Positions 17,871 to 27,330 are shown, counted from the first letter of the stretch. The stretch is 64,000 nt of DNA from Actinomycetes bacterium (GCA_021803025.1 JAJZQV010000002.1:1-64000), one strand, 5' to 3'. Program-made: numbers and translations. The notes: generated by a model not told the origin, from the letters alone.

Positions 17871-17878
17871 CCGCAGCC
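17852..17878. terminator. Hairpin between convergent O-methyltransferase and glgC
   Basis: A perfect 11-bp stem (GGCTGCGGTCA paired with TGACCGCAGCC) with a five-base loop AGCAC. It overlaps the O-methyltransferase stop codon at 17868-17870. There is no T-tract on either side, as is usual for actinobacterial terminators. Confidence 0.7.
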
Positions 17879-17891
17879 CCGCGAACGCGTC

Positions 17892-19118
17892 TCAGTCCTG
17901 GATGATCTTCGTGTTCTTCGGGACGACCGTGACGCCCTGGTCCGACACGTAGAAGCCGCGCGCCCGGTCGTGGTCGTGGTTGACGCCGACCTCGGCGCCC
18001 TCCGGCACGATGACGTTCTTGTCGAGGATCGCCCGCCTGACCACGGCGTTGCGACCCACGCGGGCCCCGGAGTAGATGACCGACTCCTCGATCTTGGCCC
18101 ACTTCTCCACGAGGACGTTCGGGCTCAGCACCGACCGGTCCACATCACCGCCCGAGATGATGCAGCCGGCCCCCACGATGGAGTCCTCCGCCGTTCCCCG
18201 GAGCGTGAACTTGGCGCCCGGCACCTGCACCTGGTAGGTCCAGATGGGCCACTTCCGGTTGTACAGGTTGAAGTCCGGCACGACGGAGACCAGGTCCATG
18301 TGGGCCTCGTGGTAGGCGTCGATCGTGCCTACGTCGCGCCAGTAGCTGTGGTCCTTCTCCGTCGAGCCCGGGACGGAGTTGGTCGTGAAGTCGTACACCT
18401 GCGCCTGGCCGGCGTCGACGAACGCCGGGATGATGTTGCCGCCCATGTCGTGGCGTGAGCTGTCGTCGGCGGCGTCGGCGCGGAGCATCTCGACGAACGC
18501 GTCCGTCGAGAAGATGTAGTTGCCCATCGACGCGAACGACTCGTCAGGAGAGTCGATCAGCCCGGGCGGGTCGGCCGGCTTCTCGAGGAACTGGCGGATG
18601 TGGCCGTCCTCGCGCGCGTCGATGATGCCGAACTCCGACGCCGAGGAGCGGGGGACTCGGATGCCGGCGACCGTGCAGTCGAGGCCCGAGTCGATGTGCG
18701 CCTCAAGCATCTGCTCGACGTCCATGCGGTAGATGTTGTCGGCGCCGAACACGACGATGTAGTCCGGCTGGTCGTCGTCGATGAGGTTCATCGACTGGAA
18801 GATCGCGTCCGCGCTCCCCTGAAACCACTGCTTGCCCGTCCGCTGCTGTGCGGGGACCGAGGTCACGTAGTTGTTGAGCAGCACCGACATCCGCCACGTC
18901 AGCGAGATGTGCCGGTCGAGCGAGTGCGACTTGTACTGGGTCAGCACCGCGATCCGCCGCAGGTCGGAGTTCACGAGGTTCGACAGGACGAAGTCGATGA
19001 GCCGGTAGGTGCTGCCGAACGGTACCGCTGGTTTGGCCCGGTCGGCGGTCAGCGGCATGAGCCGCTTGCCTTCGCCACCTGCGAGCACGATGGACAATGC
19101 ATTCGGCCTCGTCACCAT
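17892..19118 (-). CDS. glgC: Glucose-1-phosphate adenylyltransferase
   Basis: A 408-residue ADP-glucose pyrophosphorylase making ADP-glucose for glycogen or maltosyl-phosphate synthesis. The nucleotidyltransferase signature is [13 protein letters not shown] (12-24) followed by AKPAVPFG; the QGSADAIFQ and [11 protein letters not shown] segments and the lysine of FLEKPA bind sugar phosphate. The C-terminal left-handed beta-helix starts near 290. It is divergent from glgA with about 110 bases between the starts, the usual actinobacterial arrangement, so both are probably controlled from the shared intergenic region. Confidence 0.93.
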   Translation of the reverse strand: MVTRPNALSIVLAGGEGKRLMPLTADRAKPAVPFGSTYRLIDFVLSNLVNSDLRRIAVLTQYKSHSLDRHISLTWRMSVLLNNYVTSVPAQQRTGKQWFQGSADAIFQSMNLIDDDQPDYIVVFGADNIYRMDVEQMLEAHIDSGLDCTVAGIRVPRSSASEFGIIDAREDGHIRQFLEKPADPPGLIDSPDESFASMGNYIFSTDAFVEMLRADAADDSSRHDMGGNIIPAFVDAGQAQVYDFTTNSVPGSTEKDHSYWRDVGTIDAYHEAHMDLVSVVPDFNLYNRKWPIWTYQVQVPGAKFTLRGTAEDSIVGAGCIISGGDVDRSVLSPNVLVEKWAKIEESVIYSGARVGRNAVVRRAILDKNVIVPEGAEVGVNHDHDRARGFYVSDQGVTVVPKNTKIIQD

Positions 19119-19228
19119 GGCGACACACTAGTGACGCGTGGGCGCGGAGCGGCACGTATTCGCTCAGGATTCATGAATGGGCTGTTCAACAGTCCCCTTC
19201 GACCTCTCCGTATGGCAGGCTCCGGACC
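19119..19228. promoter_or_regulatory. Divergent glgC/glgA intergenic region
   Basis: 110 bases between two divergent start codons must carry both promoters. It contains the 10-bp palindrome ATTCATGAAT at about 19170-19179, a possible operator; I see no unambiguous -35/-10 pair. Confidence 0.4.
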
Positions 19229-20425
19229 ATGAGCCTGCGCGTTTCGATCCTCACCCGGGAGTACCCGCCCTTCATCTACGGCGGCGCCGGCGTCCACGTC
19301 GGCCAGCTCGTCCCGCAGCTCGAGAAGCTGTGCGACCTCGTCGACGTCCAGTGCATGGGCGAGCCCCGTGAGGGCGCCACAGCCCATGCCGAGTCCTTCC
19401 CGGAAGGCGCGAACCAGGCGCTGCGCACTCTGGGGGCCGACGTCTCGATGGCGGCGGCCATCCCCGAGGTCGACGTCATCCACGCCCACACCTGGTACGC
19501 GCAGTTCGCAGGGCTCGTCGGCGGCCGGCTGCTCGACGTCCCGACGGTCGTCACTGCGCACTCGCTCGAGCCCGACCGCCCGTGGAAGGCCGAGCAGCTC
19601 GGGGGCGGCTACCGGGTCAGCTCGTGGATCGAGAAGATGGCGTACGAGCAGGCCGACGCCGTGATCGCGGTGAGCGAGGCGATGATCGCCAACATCCAGG
19701 CCGCCTACCCGTCCGTGGACAGGAGCCGGATCCACGTCGTGAAGAACGGGATCGACCCGGAGGAGTTCAAGCCGGACCACGTCCGCGACGTCGTCGACTC
19801 CCTGGGCGTCGACCTCCAGCACCCGGTGGTTGTGTTCGTCGGCCGCATCACCCGGCAGAAGGGGCTCGTCCACCTCGTCCGCGCCGCGCGCGAGCTCGAC
19901 CCGGAGACCCAGCTCGTCCTGCTGGCCGGCGCTCCGGACACGCCGGAGATCGCCGCCGAGTTCGACGAGGCGTTCGCCGGGCTCGAGGCGGCACGGCCCG
20001 GGAAGGTCACCTGGGTGCGCGACATGCTGTCCCGCGAGGCCGTACGTCAGGTCCTCACCCATGCCACCGTCTTCGCCTGCCCGTCGATCTACGAGCCCCT
20101 CGGCATCGTCAACCTCGAGGCGATGGCCTGCGAGACCGCAGTCGTGGCGTCTGCCGTCGGCGGCATCCCGGAGGTCGTCGTCGACGGCTCCACGGGCCTT
20201 CTCGTCCCGTACGACCCGGACAAGTCGGGCGACGCGGCCTACGTCGCCGATTTCGAGCACACGTTCGCGGCGCGGATCAACGAGCTCACGCGCAACCCCG
20301 AGAAGGCCCGCGACATGGGCCTCGCCGGTCGCCAGCGCTGCATCGACGAGTTCTCGTGGAGCGCCATCGCGGCACAGACCGTCGCCGTGTACGAGAAGGC
20401 GATCGCCGCGCACCGGGCACGCTGA
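19229..20425 (+). CDS. glgA: Glycogen synthase, actinobacterial type
   Basis: A 398-residue GT-B glycosyltransferase (GT4-like glycogen synthase of the actinobacterial GlgA/GlgM type). The N-terminal glycine loop YGGAGVHVGQL near 16-27, VGRITRQKGL in the linker and the donor-binding PSIYEPLGIVNLEAMACE block near 290-307 are clear. In mycobacteria the orthologue (Rv1212c, GlgM) makes maltose-1-phosphate from ADP-glucose, so that is a realistic alternative product. ATG 19229 gives the standard MSLRVSILTREYPP start. Confidence 0.9.
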   Translation: MSLRVSILTREYPPFIYGGAGVHVGQLVPQLEKLCDLVDVQCMGEPREGATAHAESFPEGANQALRTLGADVSMAAAIPEVDVIHAHTWYAQFAGLVGGRLLDVPTVVTAHSLEPDRPWKAEQLGGGYRVSSWIEKMAYEQADAVIAVSEAMIANIQAAYPSVDRSRIHVVKNGIDPEEFKPDHVRDVVDSLGVDLQHPVVVFVGRITRQKGLVHLVRAARELDPETQLVLLAGAPDTPEIAAEFDEAFAGLEAARPGKVTWVRDMLSREAVRQVLTHATVFACPSIYEPLGIVNLEAMACETAVVASAVGGIPEVVVDGSTGLLVPYDPDKSGDAAYVADFEHTFAARINELTRNPEKARDMGLAGRQRCIDEFSWSAIAAQTVAVYEKAIAAHRAR

Positions 20426-20432
20426 GACATGA

Positions 20433-20467
20433 CATCGCCCGCCCGGTTCAGTCCCGGGCGGGCGATG
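20433..20467. terminator. Strong bidirectional terminator between glgA and DUF3117 gene
   Basis: A perfect 14-bp stem (CATCGCCCGCCCGG with CCGGGCGGGCGATG) and a seven-base loop TTCAGTC, located eight bases after the glgA stop and 20 bases from the end of the convergent DUF3117 gene. Confidence 0.85.
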
Positions 20468-20486
20468 ATGTCACGCGGGCGCGGCC

Positions 20487-20654
20487 TCAGCCGACGACTC
20501 CACGCAGTGCCTGGAGCAGGTCCGTGGCCTCCTGGGCATTCAGCTCGACCACGAGACGTCCGCCACCGTCGACTGGAACACGCATGACGATTCCGCGGCC
20601 CTCCTTCGTGACCTCCATGGGTCCATCACCGGTTCGCGGCTTCATCGCGGCCAT
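20487..20654 (-). CDS. DUF3117 small protein (55 aa)
   Basis: A 55-residue protein starting MAAMKPRTGDGPMEVTKEGR and ending QALRGVVG. It matches DUF3117, a near-invariant tiny actinobacterial protein (M. tuberculosis Rv1211 position) of unknown function, predicted as a compact beta-rich fold. The start is ATG 20654. It lies between the glgA terminator and the DivIVA-like gene. Confidence 0.9.
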   Translation of the reverse strand: MAAMKPRTGDGPMEVTKEGRGIVMRVPVDGGGRLVVELNAQEATDLLQALRGVVG

Positions 20655-20684
20655 CGCGTCTCCCTTTCGTATCTGTGCCGACCA

Positions 20685-20978
20685 TTATTCCAGGTCAGGA
20701 GCACCTGGGTCCGCCACGACAGGCGCGGTGGTCGTAGCCGGATCGAGCTGAGTGGCGAGCCGGTCCAGCAGCGCGTCCACCTGTTCCATGGAGTACCCAC
20801 GCGGGACGACCGCGAACTGGACGTCCCGCAGGTCGGCCGCCGTGACGGGACCCGTCTCGGACACGTCGGGGTGGACGCGGTCGTCCACGACGTCGGGCAG
20901 CTCCCCGAAGCGACCGGTCGCCGCGGCCGCTGCGAGGCCCACGACGGCGATCGCCAGGGCCGCGAGGATCCATTCCAT
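20685..20978 (-). CDS. Membrane-anchored DivIVA-domain protein
   Basis: A 97-residue protein with one N-terminal transmembrane helix (about 3-22) and a DivIVA-like repeat at 53-75 (VQFAVVPRGYSMEQVDALLDRL), the short motif found in many actinobacterial membrane proteins. The acidic linker and the Ala/Pro-rich tail are low complexity. It probably sits at the cytoplasmic membrane in growth or septation contexts. It shares order with the M. tuberculosis Rv1209-Rv1211 region. Confidence 0.85.
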   Translation of the reverse strand: MEWILAALAIAVVGLAAAAATGRFGELPDVVDDRVHPDVSETGPVTAADLRDVQFAVVPRGYSMEQVDALLDRLATQLDPATTTAPVVADPGAPDLE

Positions 20979-20989
20979 GACGCGCCCTC

Positions 20990-21745
20990 CTAGTTCGGGT
21001 CGTGCGCGACCATGGACGGTACGGGTGTGAGCATCGCCTCGACGGCCTCCTCGACCGAGTCCGTCACGTGGAGCATGTCGAGGTCGTCGTCCGAGACGTA
21101 CCCCTCGGCCAGAACCGTCTCCCTGAGCCAGCTCAGCATCGGCATCCAGTAGGCGCTCCCGAACAGCACGATCGGGAACTGGGTCACCTTCCGCGTCTGC
21201 GACAGCGTCACCGCCTCGAACAGCTCGTCGAAGGTCCCGAAGCCGCCCGGCATCACGACGAAGCCCTGCGAGTACTTGAGGAACATCGTCTTGCGCGCGA
21301 AGAAGTACCGGAAGTTGATGCCCAGCGTCACGTACTTGTTGAGCGACTGCTCGAACGGCAGCTCGATGCCGAGCCCGACAGAGGTGCCGTTCGCCTTCGC
21401 AGCCCCCTTGTTGGCGGCCTCCATGATGCCGGGACCGCCGCCCGTGATGACGGTGACGCCCTCCTCCGCGAGGCGACGCCCGATGGCCTCCGCCGCCACG
21501 TACATGGGGTGGTTCCGCTTGGTGCGGGCGCTGCCGAACACGCTGACGGCTGGGCCGAGCTCGGCCAGCGTGCCGAAGCCCTCGACGAACTCCGCCTGGA
21601 TCCGGAGCACCCGCCAGGGGTCGGTGTGCACCCAGTCGGTGGAGCCACGGCTCGTCAGCAGCCGCTGGTCGGTCGTCGTCGGCTGCCGGTCAGAGCGGCG
21701 CCGGATCACCGGTCCTTGGTTCTGGGTCTTCGACTCCTTGGGCAC
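20990..21745 (-). CDS. TIGR00730 / LOG family Rossmann-fold protein
   Basis: A 251-residue LOG-family protein. The phosphoribohydrolase motif PGGFGTFDELFEAVTL is intact, as is the GGGPGIMEAANKGA nucleotide-binding segment. Family enzymes cleave cytokinin-like or other nucleoside 5'-monophosphates. The N-terminal 45 residues are an actinobacterial extension. I use GTG 21745 (PKESKTQNQ); an upstream ATG at 21790 would overlap dapE by 16 bases and is a possible alternative. Confidence 0.87.
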   Translation of the reverse strand: MPKESKTQNQGPVIRRRSDRQPTTTDQRLLTSRGSTDWVHTDPWRVLRIQAEFVEGFGTLAELGPAVSVFGSARTKRNHPMYVAAEAIGRRLAEEGVTVITGGGPGIMEAANKGAAKANGTSVGLGIELPFEQSLNKYVTLGINFRYFFARKTMFLKYSQGFVVMPGGFGTFDELFEAVTLSQTRKVTQFPIVLFGSAYWMPMLSWLRETVLAEGYVSDDDLDMLHVTDSVEEAVEAMLTPVPSMVAHDPN

Positions 21746-21774
21746 GGTGACGAGCGTAGCGGCCTCGGCGCGGG

Positions 21775-22851
21775 TCAGGACGACAGCCATCGGACGAGGG
21801 CGTCACGGCACAGGTACAGGTCAGCGACGGGGCAGTACTCGTCGTCGGCGTGGGCCTTGTTCGGGCTGGCCGGCCCGTAGTTCACCGCGGGGATGCCCAG
21901 CGCGGAGAAACGGGCCACGTCGGTCCAGCCGTACTTCGGACCCGCCTCGCCCCCCACGGCCGCCGCGAAGGCCCGTGCTGCGGGACGGTCCAGCCCAGGA
22001 CGCGCGCCGAGTGCGAGGTCGAGCAGCTCCACCTCGTACCCCTCGAAGAGCCTCCGGACCTCGCCCAGGGCGGCGTCCTCGTCCTTGTCAGGGGCGAACC
22101 GGTAGTTGACGACCACCTCGCAGCGGTCGGGCACGACGTTGCCCGCGATGCCGCCGGCGATGGCCACCGCGTTCATGCCCTCCCGGTAGAGCAGACCGTC
22201 CACGGGTACCTGCCTCGCCTGGTACGCCTCCAGCCTCTGCAGCACCTCCCCCGCCGCGTGGATGGCGTTGCTGCCCAGCCAGGAGCGGGCCGAGTGAGCT
22301 GCCGCTCCGCGCGTCCGCACAGCGACCCTCAGCGTGCCCTGGCAACCGCCCTCGATCGCGGCCGCCGTCGGCTCCATGAGTACGGCGAGGTCGGCGGCGA
22401 GCAGGTCCGGACGGTTCCTCGCGAGCCGGTTCAGGCCGTTCCGCTCTGCGTCCACCTCCTCGTGGTCGTAGAAGATCCACGTCACGTCGCGGACGGGCTC
22501 GGGAACCGCCGCCGCGACCGCGAGCTGGACCGCGACGCCGCCCTTCATGTCGCAGGTCCCTCGCCCGTACACGCGGTCCTCGCCGTCCACAGTGCGCCGG
22601 GAGCTGGGCAGGTTCCCCGCCACAGGCACCGTGTCGAGGTGTCCGGCGATGACGACGCGCTCCTGCCGACCGAGCTGCGTCCGCGCGACCAGGGCGTCCC
22701 CGTCCCGCACGACCTCCGGGTACGGCAGAGCCCTCAGCGCCTCCTCCACCAGGTCAGCCAGCACCCGCTCGTTCCCGCTCACCGACTCGACGTCGGTGAG
22801 GGCACGCAGCAGGTCGACGAGGTCACCGGTGAGGTCCAGCATGAGGCCCAA
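21775..22851 (-). CDS. dapE: Succinyl-diaminopimelate desuccinylase
   Basis: A 358-residue M20 di-zinc amidohydrolase that frees L,L-diaminopimelate from its N-succinyl form. Metal ligands and catalytic residues: His71/Asp73 in GHLDTVP, Asp101 in GRGTCDMKGG, and Glu131-Glu132 in DHEEVDAE. The dimerisation domain spans about 175-285. A second ATG three codons in (22842) is also plausible. It forms part of the dapE-dapD-dapC cluster and would supply peptidoglycan and lysine. Confidence 0.9.
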   Translation of the reverse strand: MGLMLDLTGDLVDLLRALTDVESVSGNERVLADLVEEALRALPYPEVVRDGDALVARTQLGRQERVVIAGHLDTVPVAGNLPSSRRTVDGEDRVYGRGTCDMKGGVAVQLAVAAAVPEPVRDVTWIFYDHEEVDAERNGLNRLARNRPDLLAADLAVLMEPTAAAIEGGCQGTLRVAVRTRGAAAHSARSWLGSNAIHAAGEVLQRLEAYQARQVPVDGLLYREGMNAVAIAGGIAGNVVPDRCEVVVNYRFAPDKDEDAALGEVRRLFEGYEVELLDLALGARPGLDRPAARAFAAAVGGEAGPKYGWTDVARFSALGIPAVNYGPASPNKAHADDEYCPVADLYLCRDALVRWLSS

Positions 22852-22859
22852 CCTAGCGG

Positions 22860-22925
22860 CCTACGGCGCCCGAGACCTGCGCCTACGGCGCCCGAGACCT
22901 GCGCCTGTGGCGCCCGGGACGTGCG
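22860..22925. repeat. Three 22-bp tandem repeats upstream of dapE
   Basis: Three head-to-tail copies with unit CCTACGGCGCCCGAGACCTG plus CG; copies one and two are identical and the third has four substitutions. The array sits between the 3' end of the aldo/keto reductase gene and the dapE start, so it would lie in the dapE leader or the reductase 3' region. Confidence 0.9.
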
Positions 22926-22934
22926 CCTGCGTGC

Positions 22935-23912
22935 TCAGAAGTACGTGGGCTCGCGTCGCTCGTACGGCTCCTCGAGGCGTACGAGCTCGTCGACACTCAG
23001 CTCGACGTCCAAGGCGGCGACCGCGTCCAGGATGTGCTTCTCCTTCGTGGCGCCCACGATGGGAGCAGCGACGACAGGGTTCTTGAGGACCCACGCCAGC
23101 CCCACGGTCGCCATGGACACGCCCCGCGCCTCGGCGATCGCCTGGACGGCGTCGACGATGCCCTTGTCGCTGTCCAGGACCAGCGGACGTCCCTTGGGGT
23201 CGGTCTCCGGGTTCGTGCTCCCCCGGCTCGTCGACGTGTCGCCCCACGGACGGGCGACACGTCCGCCTCCCAGCGGGCTCCACGGGATGCTGCTCACGCC
23301 CTGGTAGTCGAGCAGGGGGAACATCTCCTGCTCCTCCTCACGCATGATGAGGCTGTACTGGTCCTGCATCGAGATGAACCGCGTCCAACCCCCGAGGTCG
23401 GCTGCGTGCTGCATCGTGGCGAACTGCCAGGCGTACATGCTCGACGCCCCGAGGTAGCGGACCTTCCCGGCCTTGACGACGTCGTGCAGCGCCTCCATCG
23501 TCTCCTCCACCGGCGTGTTCGGGTCGTACCGGTGGATCTGGTAGAGGTCGATGTAGTCCGTGTCGAGCCTTCTCAGCGACGCGTCGACCTGCTCCATGAC
23601 AGCGCGCCGGGAGAGCCCCTGCCCCCCGGGCCCGTCGCCCATCTTCCCGTTGAGCTTCGTCGCGAGGACGACGTCCTCCCGCCGGGTGTAGCTCTTGATG
23701 GCCTTTCCGGTGATCTCCTCGCTGGTCCCCGCTCCGTACACGTTGGCCGTGTCCCAGAACGTGATCCCGAGCTCGACCGCCGTCCGGAACAGCGGCTCGG
23801 CCGCGTGACCGTCGAGGGTCCAGCTCCTGACGTTGGGCGCACCGAAGCTCATGCAGCCGAGGCAGATGCGGCTGACCTTGAGTCCGGACGTTCCGAGGCG
23901 GGTGTACTCCAT
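22935..23912 (-). CDS. Aldo/keto reductase
   Basis: A 325-residue NADPH-dependent aldo/keto reductase with the intact tetrad Asp54, Tyr59, Lys86 and His127 ([22 protein letters not shown]). The sequence resembles YajO/auxin-induced-type reductases rather than the potassium-channel group. Substrate unknown. It is divergent from dapD, leaving a 120-base shared promoter region, and is upstream of dapE with the tandem repeats between them. Confidence 0.9.
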   Translation of the reverse strand: MEYTRLGTSGLKVSRICLGCMSFGAPNVRSWTLDGHAAEPLFRTAVELGITFWDTANVYGAGTSEEITGKAIKSYTRREDVVLATKLNGKMGDGPGGQGLSRRAVMEQVDASLRRLDTDYIDLYQIHRYDPNTPVEETMEALHDVVKAGKVRYLGASSMYAWQFATMQHAADLGGWTRFISMQDQYSLIMREEEQEMFPLLDYQGVSSIPWSPLGGGRVARPWGDTSTSRGSTNPETDPKGRPLVLDSDKGIVDAVQAIAEARGVSMATVGLAWVLKNPVVAAPIVGATKEKHILDAVAALDVELSVDELVRLEEPYERREPTYF

Positions 23913-24032
23913 CGTGGTCCTCCTGTGCTCGTCGGGATCGTCCCCAGCGTGTCACATGAGGCGCCTCTTCTGACAGGCACTGCCGTTACCAGTCACGCCT
24001 CCCGCCTGCCCGGCCCGGCTAGAGTCTGTGCC

Positions 24033-24965
24033 ATGACCGACACCGCGGCCCGACCTGCGTGGGGCTGGGGCCTCGCCACCGTGCACCAGTCCGGGCAGGT
24101 GCTCGACACATGGTTCGCGGCGCCCGCGCTCGGCAGGTACGACGGCGGGGACGCACCGCTCATGCTGCAGGTGACCTCCGATGCACGACGTAGCGTCCGC
24201 ACGGACCCGCGTGTCGTGGAGATCGACCTCGACGCGCCACCCTCGACCGTTCCCGACGCCTACCTGCGCCTCCACCTCCTCAGCCACCGTCTCGTGAAGC
24301 CTCGGGAGGTCAACCTCGACAGGATCTTCGCCGTCCTGCCCAACGTGGTCTGGACCAGTGCAGGGCCGTGCGCGGTGGAGGACTTCGAGAAGGTGCGGGG
24401 CGCCTGCCGGTTCGCGGGCCACCACCTCACGATCTTCGGCGTCGACAAGTTCCCGCGGATGGTCGACTACGTCGTGCCGAGCGGGGTACGGATCGCCGAC
24501 GCCGACCGCGTGCGGCTCGGCGCGCACCTCGCGAGCGGCACCACCGTCATGCACGAGGGCTTCGTGAACTTCAACGCGGGGACGCTCGGAGCCTCGATGG
24601 TCGAGGGCCGGATATCAGCCGGGGTCATCGTCGGCGACGGCACGGACATCGGAGGCGGCGCGTCGATCATGGGCACGCTCTCCGGTGGCGGCCAGGAGGT
24701 CATCACGATCGGCGAGCGGTGCCTGCTCGGCGCCGAGTCGGGCGTGGGGATCTCGCTCGGCGACGACTGCGTCGTCGAGGCCGGCCTGTACGTGACGTCC
24801 GGGACGAAGGTCACCCTGCCCGACGGGCGGGTCGTCAAGGGTGCGGAGCTGTCGGGAATGTCAGGCCTTCTGTTCATCCGCAACTCGCTGAACGGCCGCG
24901 TCGAGGCGCGGACCCGGACGAATGGTGCGGTCACCCTCAATGACGCGCTGCACGCCAACGGCTGA
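24033..24965 (+). CDS. dapD: Tetrahydrodipicolinate N-succinyltransferase
   Basis: A 310-residue acyltransferase transferring succinyl from succinyl-CoA to tetrahydrodipicolinate. An N-terminal globular part (1-150) is followed by a left-handed beta-helix of hexapeptide repeats ([23 protein letters not shown] begins it), typical of the actinobacterial DapD subtype. The conserved [10 protein letters not shown] segment contains the active-site loop. ATG 24033 gives the actinobacterial [16 protein letters not shown] start. It is followed after three bases by the lysozyme-like membrane protein gene, so they are probably cotranscribed. Confidence 0.92.
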   Translation: MTDTAARPAWGWGLATVHQSGQVLDTWFAAPALGRYDGGDAPLMLQVTSDARRSVRTDPRVVEIDLDAPPSTVPDAYLRLHLLSHRLVKPREVNLDRIFAVLPNVVWTSAGPCAVEDFEKVRGACRFAGHHLTIFGVDKFPRMVDYVVPSGVRIADADRVRLGAHLASGTTVMHEGFVNFNAGTLGASMVEGRISAGVIVGDGTDIGGGASIMGTLSGGGQEVITIGERCLLGAESGVGISLGDDCVVEAGLYVTSGTKVTLPDGRVVKGAELSGMSGLLFIRNSLNGRVEARTRTNGAVTLNDALHANG

Positions 24966-24968
24966 CTC

Positions 24969-25895
24969 ATGACGCGGAAGGCCGCGCCCCAGCGCTCCAC
25001 CCCCCAGCCGCGGACGAGAACCGTGTACGCGCGGCGTCGCGCGGTGGTCGGGCTCGTGGGGTTCGTCCTGCTCGGCCTTGCGCTGGCGCTCGTCGTCGGC
25101 ATGGTGGTGCGGTGGTGGGAGGGCAGCGGCATCGCGACGTTCCCCTCCCCGCAGGACGGGTGCGTGGCGACCGTCGGCGGCCAGTCGGCCACGCTGGACC
25201 TCGAGCAGTCGTACAACGCCGCGATCATCGCGGGTGTCGCCGTGCAGCGCGGGCTCCCGCCGCGCGCCGTGTCCATCGCGTTCGCCACTGCCCTGCAGGA
25301 GTCGGGCCTCCGCAACCTCGACCACGGCGACCGGGACTCCGTGGGACTGTTCCAGCAGCGCCCCTCCCAGGGCTGGGGCACGGTTGCGCAGATCATGGTC
25401 CCCCAGTACTCGGCCGGGAAGTTCTACGACGCGCTCGTGCGCATCGCCAACTGGCAGACCCGCGACATCACCGAGGTGGCGCAGGCGGTACAGCGCTCAG
25501 GGGTTCCCGACGGCTACCGCAAGCACGTCGAGAGGGCGAAGGTCCTGGCGAGCGCCCTCTCCGGCGAGACCGCGGCTGCCTTCACGTGCCTCGCGACCCA
25601 ACCGAGGGCGGCCGACAGCAGCGGCTATGCCGCACTGCTCAAGGCCACGTACGGCGGGACGGCGCCGGGGACACTCGTCGAAGGTCCCCCCGCGCGGGTC
25701 GACGTCACGGTCGCCGCGGACGCGACCGTCTGGTCGGTAGCGGCCGCGAGCCAAGCCTGGGCCTCCGCCTTCGGGGTCACGCGGATCGCCGCCGCCGAGA
25801 GGTCCTGGCACCCGTCCACCACCGACCTGCCGCTCTGGGCATCCGCGAGCGCGACCCCGGCGGCCGCGCGTACGGTGTCGGTGACCTTCGGCTGA
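24969..25895 (+). CDS. Membrane-anchored lysozyme/transglycosylase-like protein
   Basis: A 308-residue protein: basic N-terminus, one transmembrane helix at about 24-48, then an extracellular domain. Residues 95-140 show the pattern ATALQESGLRNL, GDRDSVGLFQQRPSQGWGT, reminiscent of the lytic-transglycosylase/lysozyme fold, where the Glu of ALQESG would be the catalytic acid. RefSeq-type entries of this kind are usually left as hypothetical. Its position directly after dapD, which makes a peptidoglycan precursor, fits cell-wall turnover, but the enzymatic activity is inference. Confidence 0.72.
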   Translation: MTRKAAPQRSTPQPRTRTVYARRRAVVGLVGFVLLGLALALVVGMVVRWWEGSGIATFPSPQDGCVATVGGQSATLDLEQSYNAAIIAGVAVQRGLPPRAVSIAFATALQESGLRNLDHGDRDSVGLFQQRPSQGWGTVAQIMVPQYSAGKFYDALVRIANWQTRDITEVAQAVQRSGVPDGYRKHVERAKVLASALSGETAAAFTCLATQPRAADSSGYAALLKATYGGTAPGTLVEGPPARVDVTVAADATVWSVAAASQAWASAFGVTRIAAAERSWHPSTTDLPLWASASATPAAARTVSVTFG

Positions 25896-25896
25896 C

Positions 25897-25911
25897 CGGG
25901 CTCTCAGCCCG
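25897..25911. terminator. Short hairpin between convergent genes
   Basis: CGGGCT-CTC-AGCCCG, a 6-bp stem with a three-base loop, lying between the stop codons of the lysozyme-like gene and dapC. Small, but placed exactly where a shared terminator is expected. Confidence 0.5.
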
Positions 25912-27013
25912 CGAGCCGCGCCGCCGCCGCAGCGATGCGCTCGTCGGTCGCGGTGAGTGCGATCCGTACGTGCTCGTTCCCGGCCGTCCCGTAGAAGTCG
26001 CCGGGCGCCGCAAGGATGCCGCGGTCCGCGAGCCAGTCGACCGTCGCACGACCGATCTCGCCGCGGGTCGCCCACAGGTACAGGCCGGCCTGCGAGTGGT
26101 CGATCCTGAACCCGGCCGAGACGAGCGCCGGGGCCAGGAGCCGGCGGCGCGCAAGGTAGCGCTCGCGCTGGACGGCGACGTGCTCGTCGTCACCGAGGAG
26201 CACCGTCATCGCCGCCTGGACAGGGAACGGCACCATCATCCCGAGGTGCTTGCGCACCTCGAGCAGGGCGGACACCACGGTCGGGTCGCCGCCGATGAAG
26301 CCGGCACGGTAGCCCGCGAGGTTCGACCGCTTGGACAGCGAGTACGCGCCCAGGATGCCGGTGACGTCACCGCCATTGACACGGGCGTCGAGCGCGGAGA
26401 CAGGCTCGGCGTCCCAGCCGAACTCGCCGTAGCACTCGTCCGCCACGAGCAGCGCCCCGTTCCGGCGGCAGTACTCGATCCACTCCGAGATCTCGGAGGC
26501 GTCTGCGACACGGCCCGTGGGGTTGGACGGCGAGTTCGTCCACACCAGCGCGGGCCGGACGTCCGCCACGTCGTCGACGCTCTCCGCGACGACGACCCGG
26601 CAGCCCGCGACCGCGGCGCCCACGGCATAGGTCGGGTAGGCCGTCGCAGGGATCACCACGATGTCGTCGGGTCCCAGCCCGAGGAGCGTGGGCAGCCACC
26701 CGACGAGCTCCTTCGTGCCGATGACCGGCAGCACGCCCCTGTCGCCGAGCTCGGGGGCGCCCCACCGCCTGCTCAGGTAGCCGGCGATGGCTGCGCGCAG
26801 CGCGGGAGTACCCCACGTCAGCGGGTAGCCCGGGGCGTCCGACGCCTCGGACAGTGCCCGCCGGGCGGCCTCCGGGGTGGGGTCGACCGGCGTCCCCACC
26901 GAGAGGTCGCAGATGCCGTCAGGGTGGCTCCGGGCACGGGCCGCAGCCCCCGCGATGGTGTCCCAGGGAAAGTCGGGGAGGTTCAGGGGCCTGACGAACG
27001 CGGTCGTGCTCAC
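25904..27013 (-). CDS. dapC: Succinyldiaminopimelate transaminase
   Basis: A 369-residue fold-type I aminotransferase converting N-succinyl-2-amino-6-ketopimelate to N-succinyl-L,L-diaminopimelate. The PLP lysine is Lys228 in SLSKRSNLAGYRAGF; the NSPSNPTG and ADECYGEFGW motifs are the expected cofactor-binding elements. The start is GTG 27013, overlapping the ferredoxin stop (GTGA). fdxA-dapC is a standard actinobacterial pair, which strengthens the assignment over a generic aspartate aminotransferase. Confidence 0.9.
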   Translation of the reverse strand: MSTTAFVRPLNLPDFPWDTIAGAAARARSHPDGICDLSVGTPVDPTPEAARRALSEASDAPGYPLTWGTPALRAAIAGYLSRRWGAPELGDRGVLPVIGTKELVGWLPTLLGLGPDDIVVIPATAYPTYAVGAAVAGCRVVVAESVDDVADVRPALVWTNSPSNPTGRVADASEISEWIEYCRRNGALLVADECYGEFGWDAEPVSALDARVNGGDVTGILGAYSLSKRSNLAGYRAGFIGGDPTVVSALLEVRKHLGMMVPFPVQAAMTVLLGDDEHVAVQRERYLARRRLLAPALVSAGFRIDHSQAGLYLWATRGEIGRATVDWLADRGILAAPGDFYGTAGNEHVRIALTATDERIAAAAARLAG

Positions 27014-27330
27014 TCGCCCTGCGGGGGGAGCGCCGCGACGGTCGGGTGGTCGTCGTCGATGACGCCGAGCTTCGCCGCGCCGCCAGGCGTACCGAGCTTG
27101 TCGAAGAAGGCGGCGTTGATGTCGAGGTACTCGGAGTACTCGGCCGGGACGTCGTCCTCGTAGTAGATCGCCTCGACGGGACAGACCGGTTCGCAGGCCC
27201 CGCAGTCGACACACTCTTCGGGGTTGATGTAGAGCATCCGGTTGCCCTCGTAGATGCAGTCGACCGGACACTCGTCGACACAAGCCCGGTCCTTGATATC
27301 GACACATGGCAGGGCGATGACGTACGTCAC
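27010..27330 (-). CDS. fdxA: Seven-iron ferredoxin
   Basis: A 106-residue 7Fe ferredoxin carrying one 3Fe-4S and one 4Fe-4S cluster. Cluster cysteines are Cys9, Cys17, Cys21, Cys25, Cys40, Cys43, Cys46 and Cys50 (CVDIKDRACVDECPVDC and CVDCGACEPVCP). Such ferredoxins donate electrons to P450s or reductases in the cytosol. The gene is first in the fdxA-dapC operon; divergent promoters for it and the SMP-30 gene must lie in 27331-27420. Confidence 0.93.
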   Translation of the reverse strand: MTYVIALPCVDIKDRACVDECPVDCIYEGNRMLYINPEECVDCGACEPVCPVEAIYYEDDVPAEYSEYLDINAAFFDKLGTPGGAAKLGVIDDDHPTVAALPPQGE

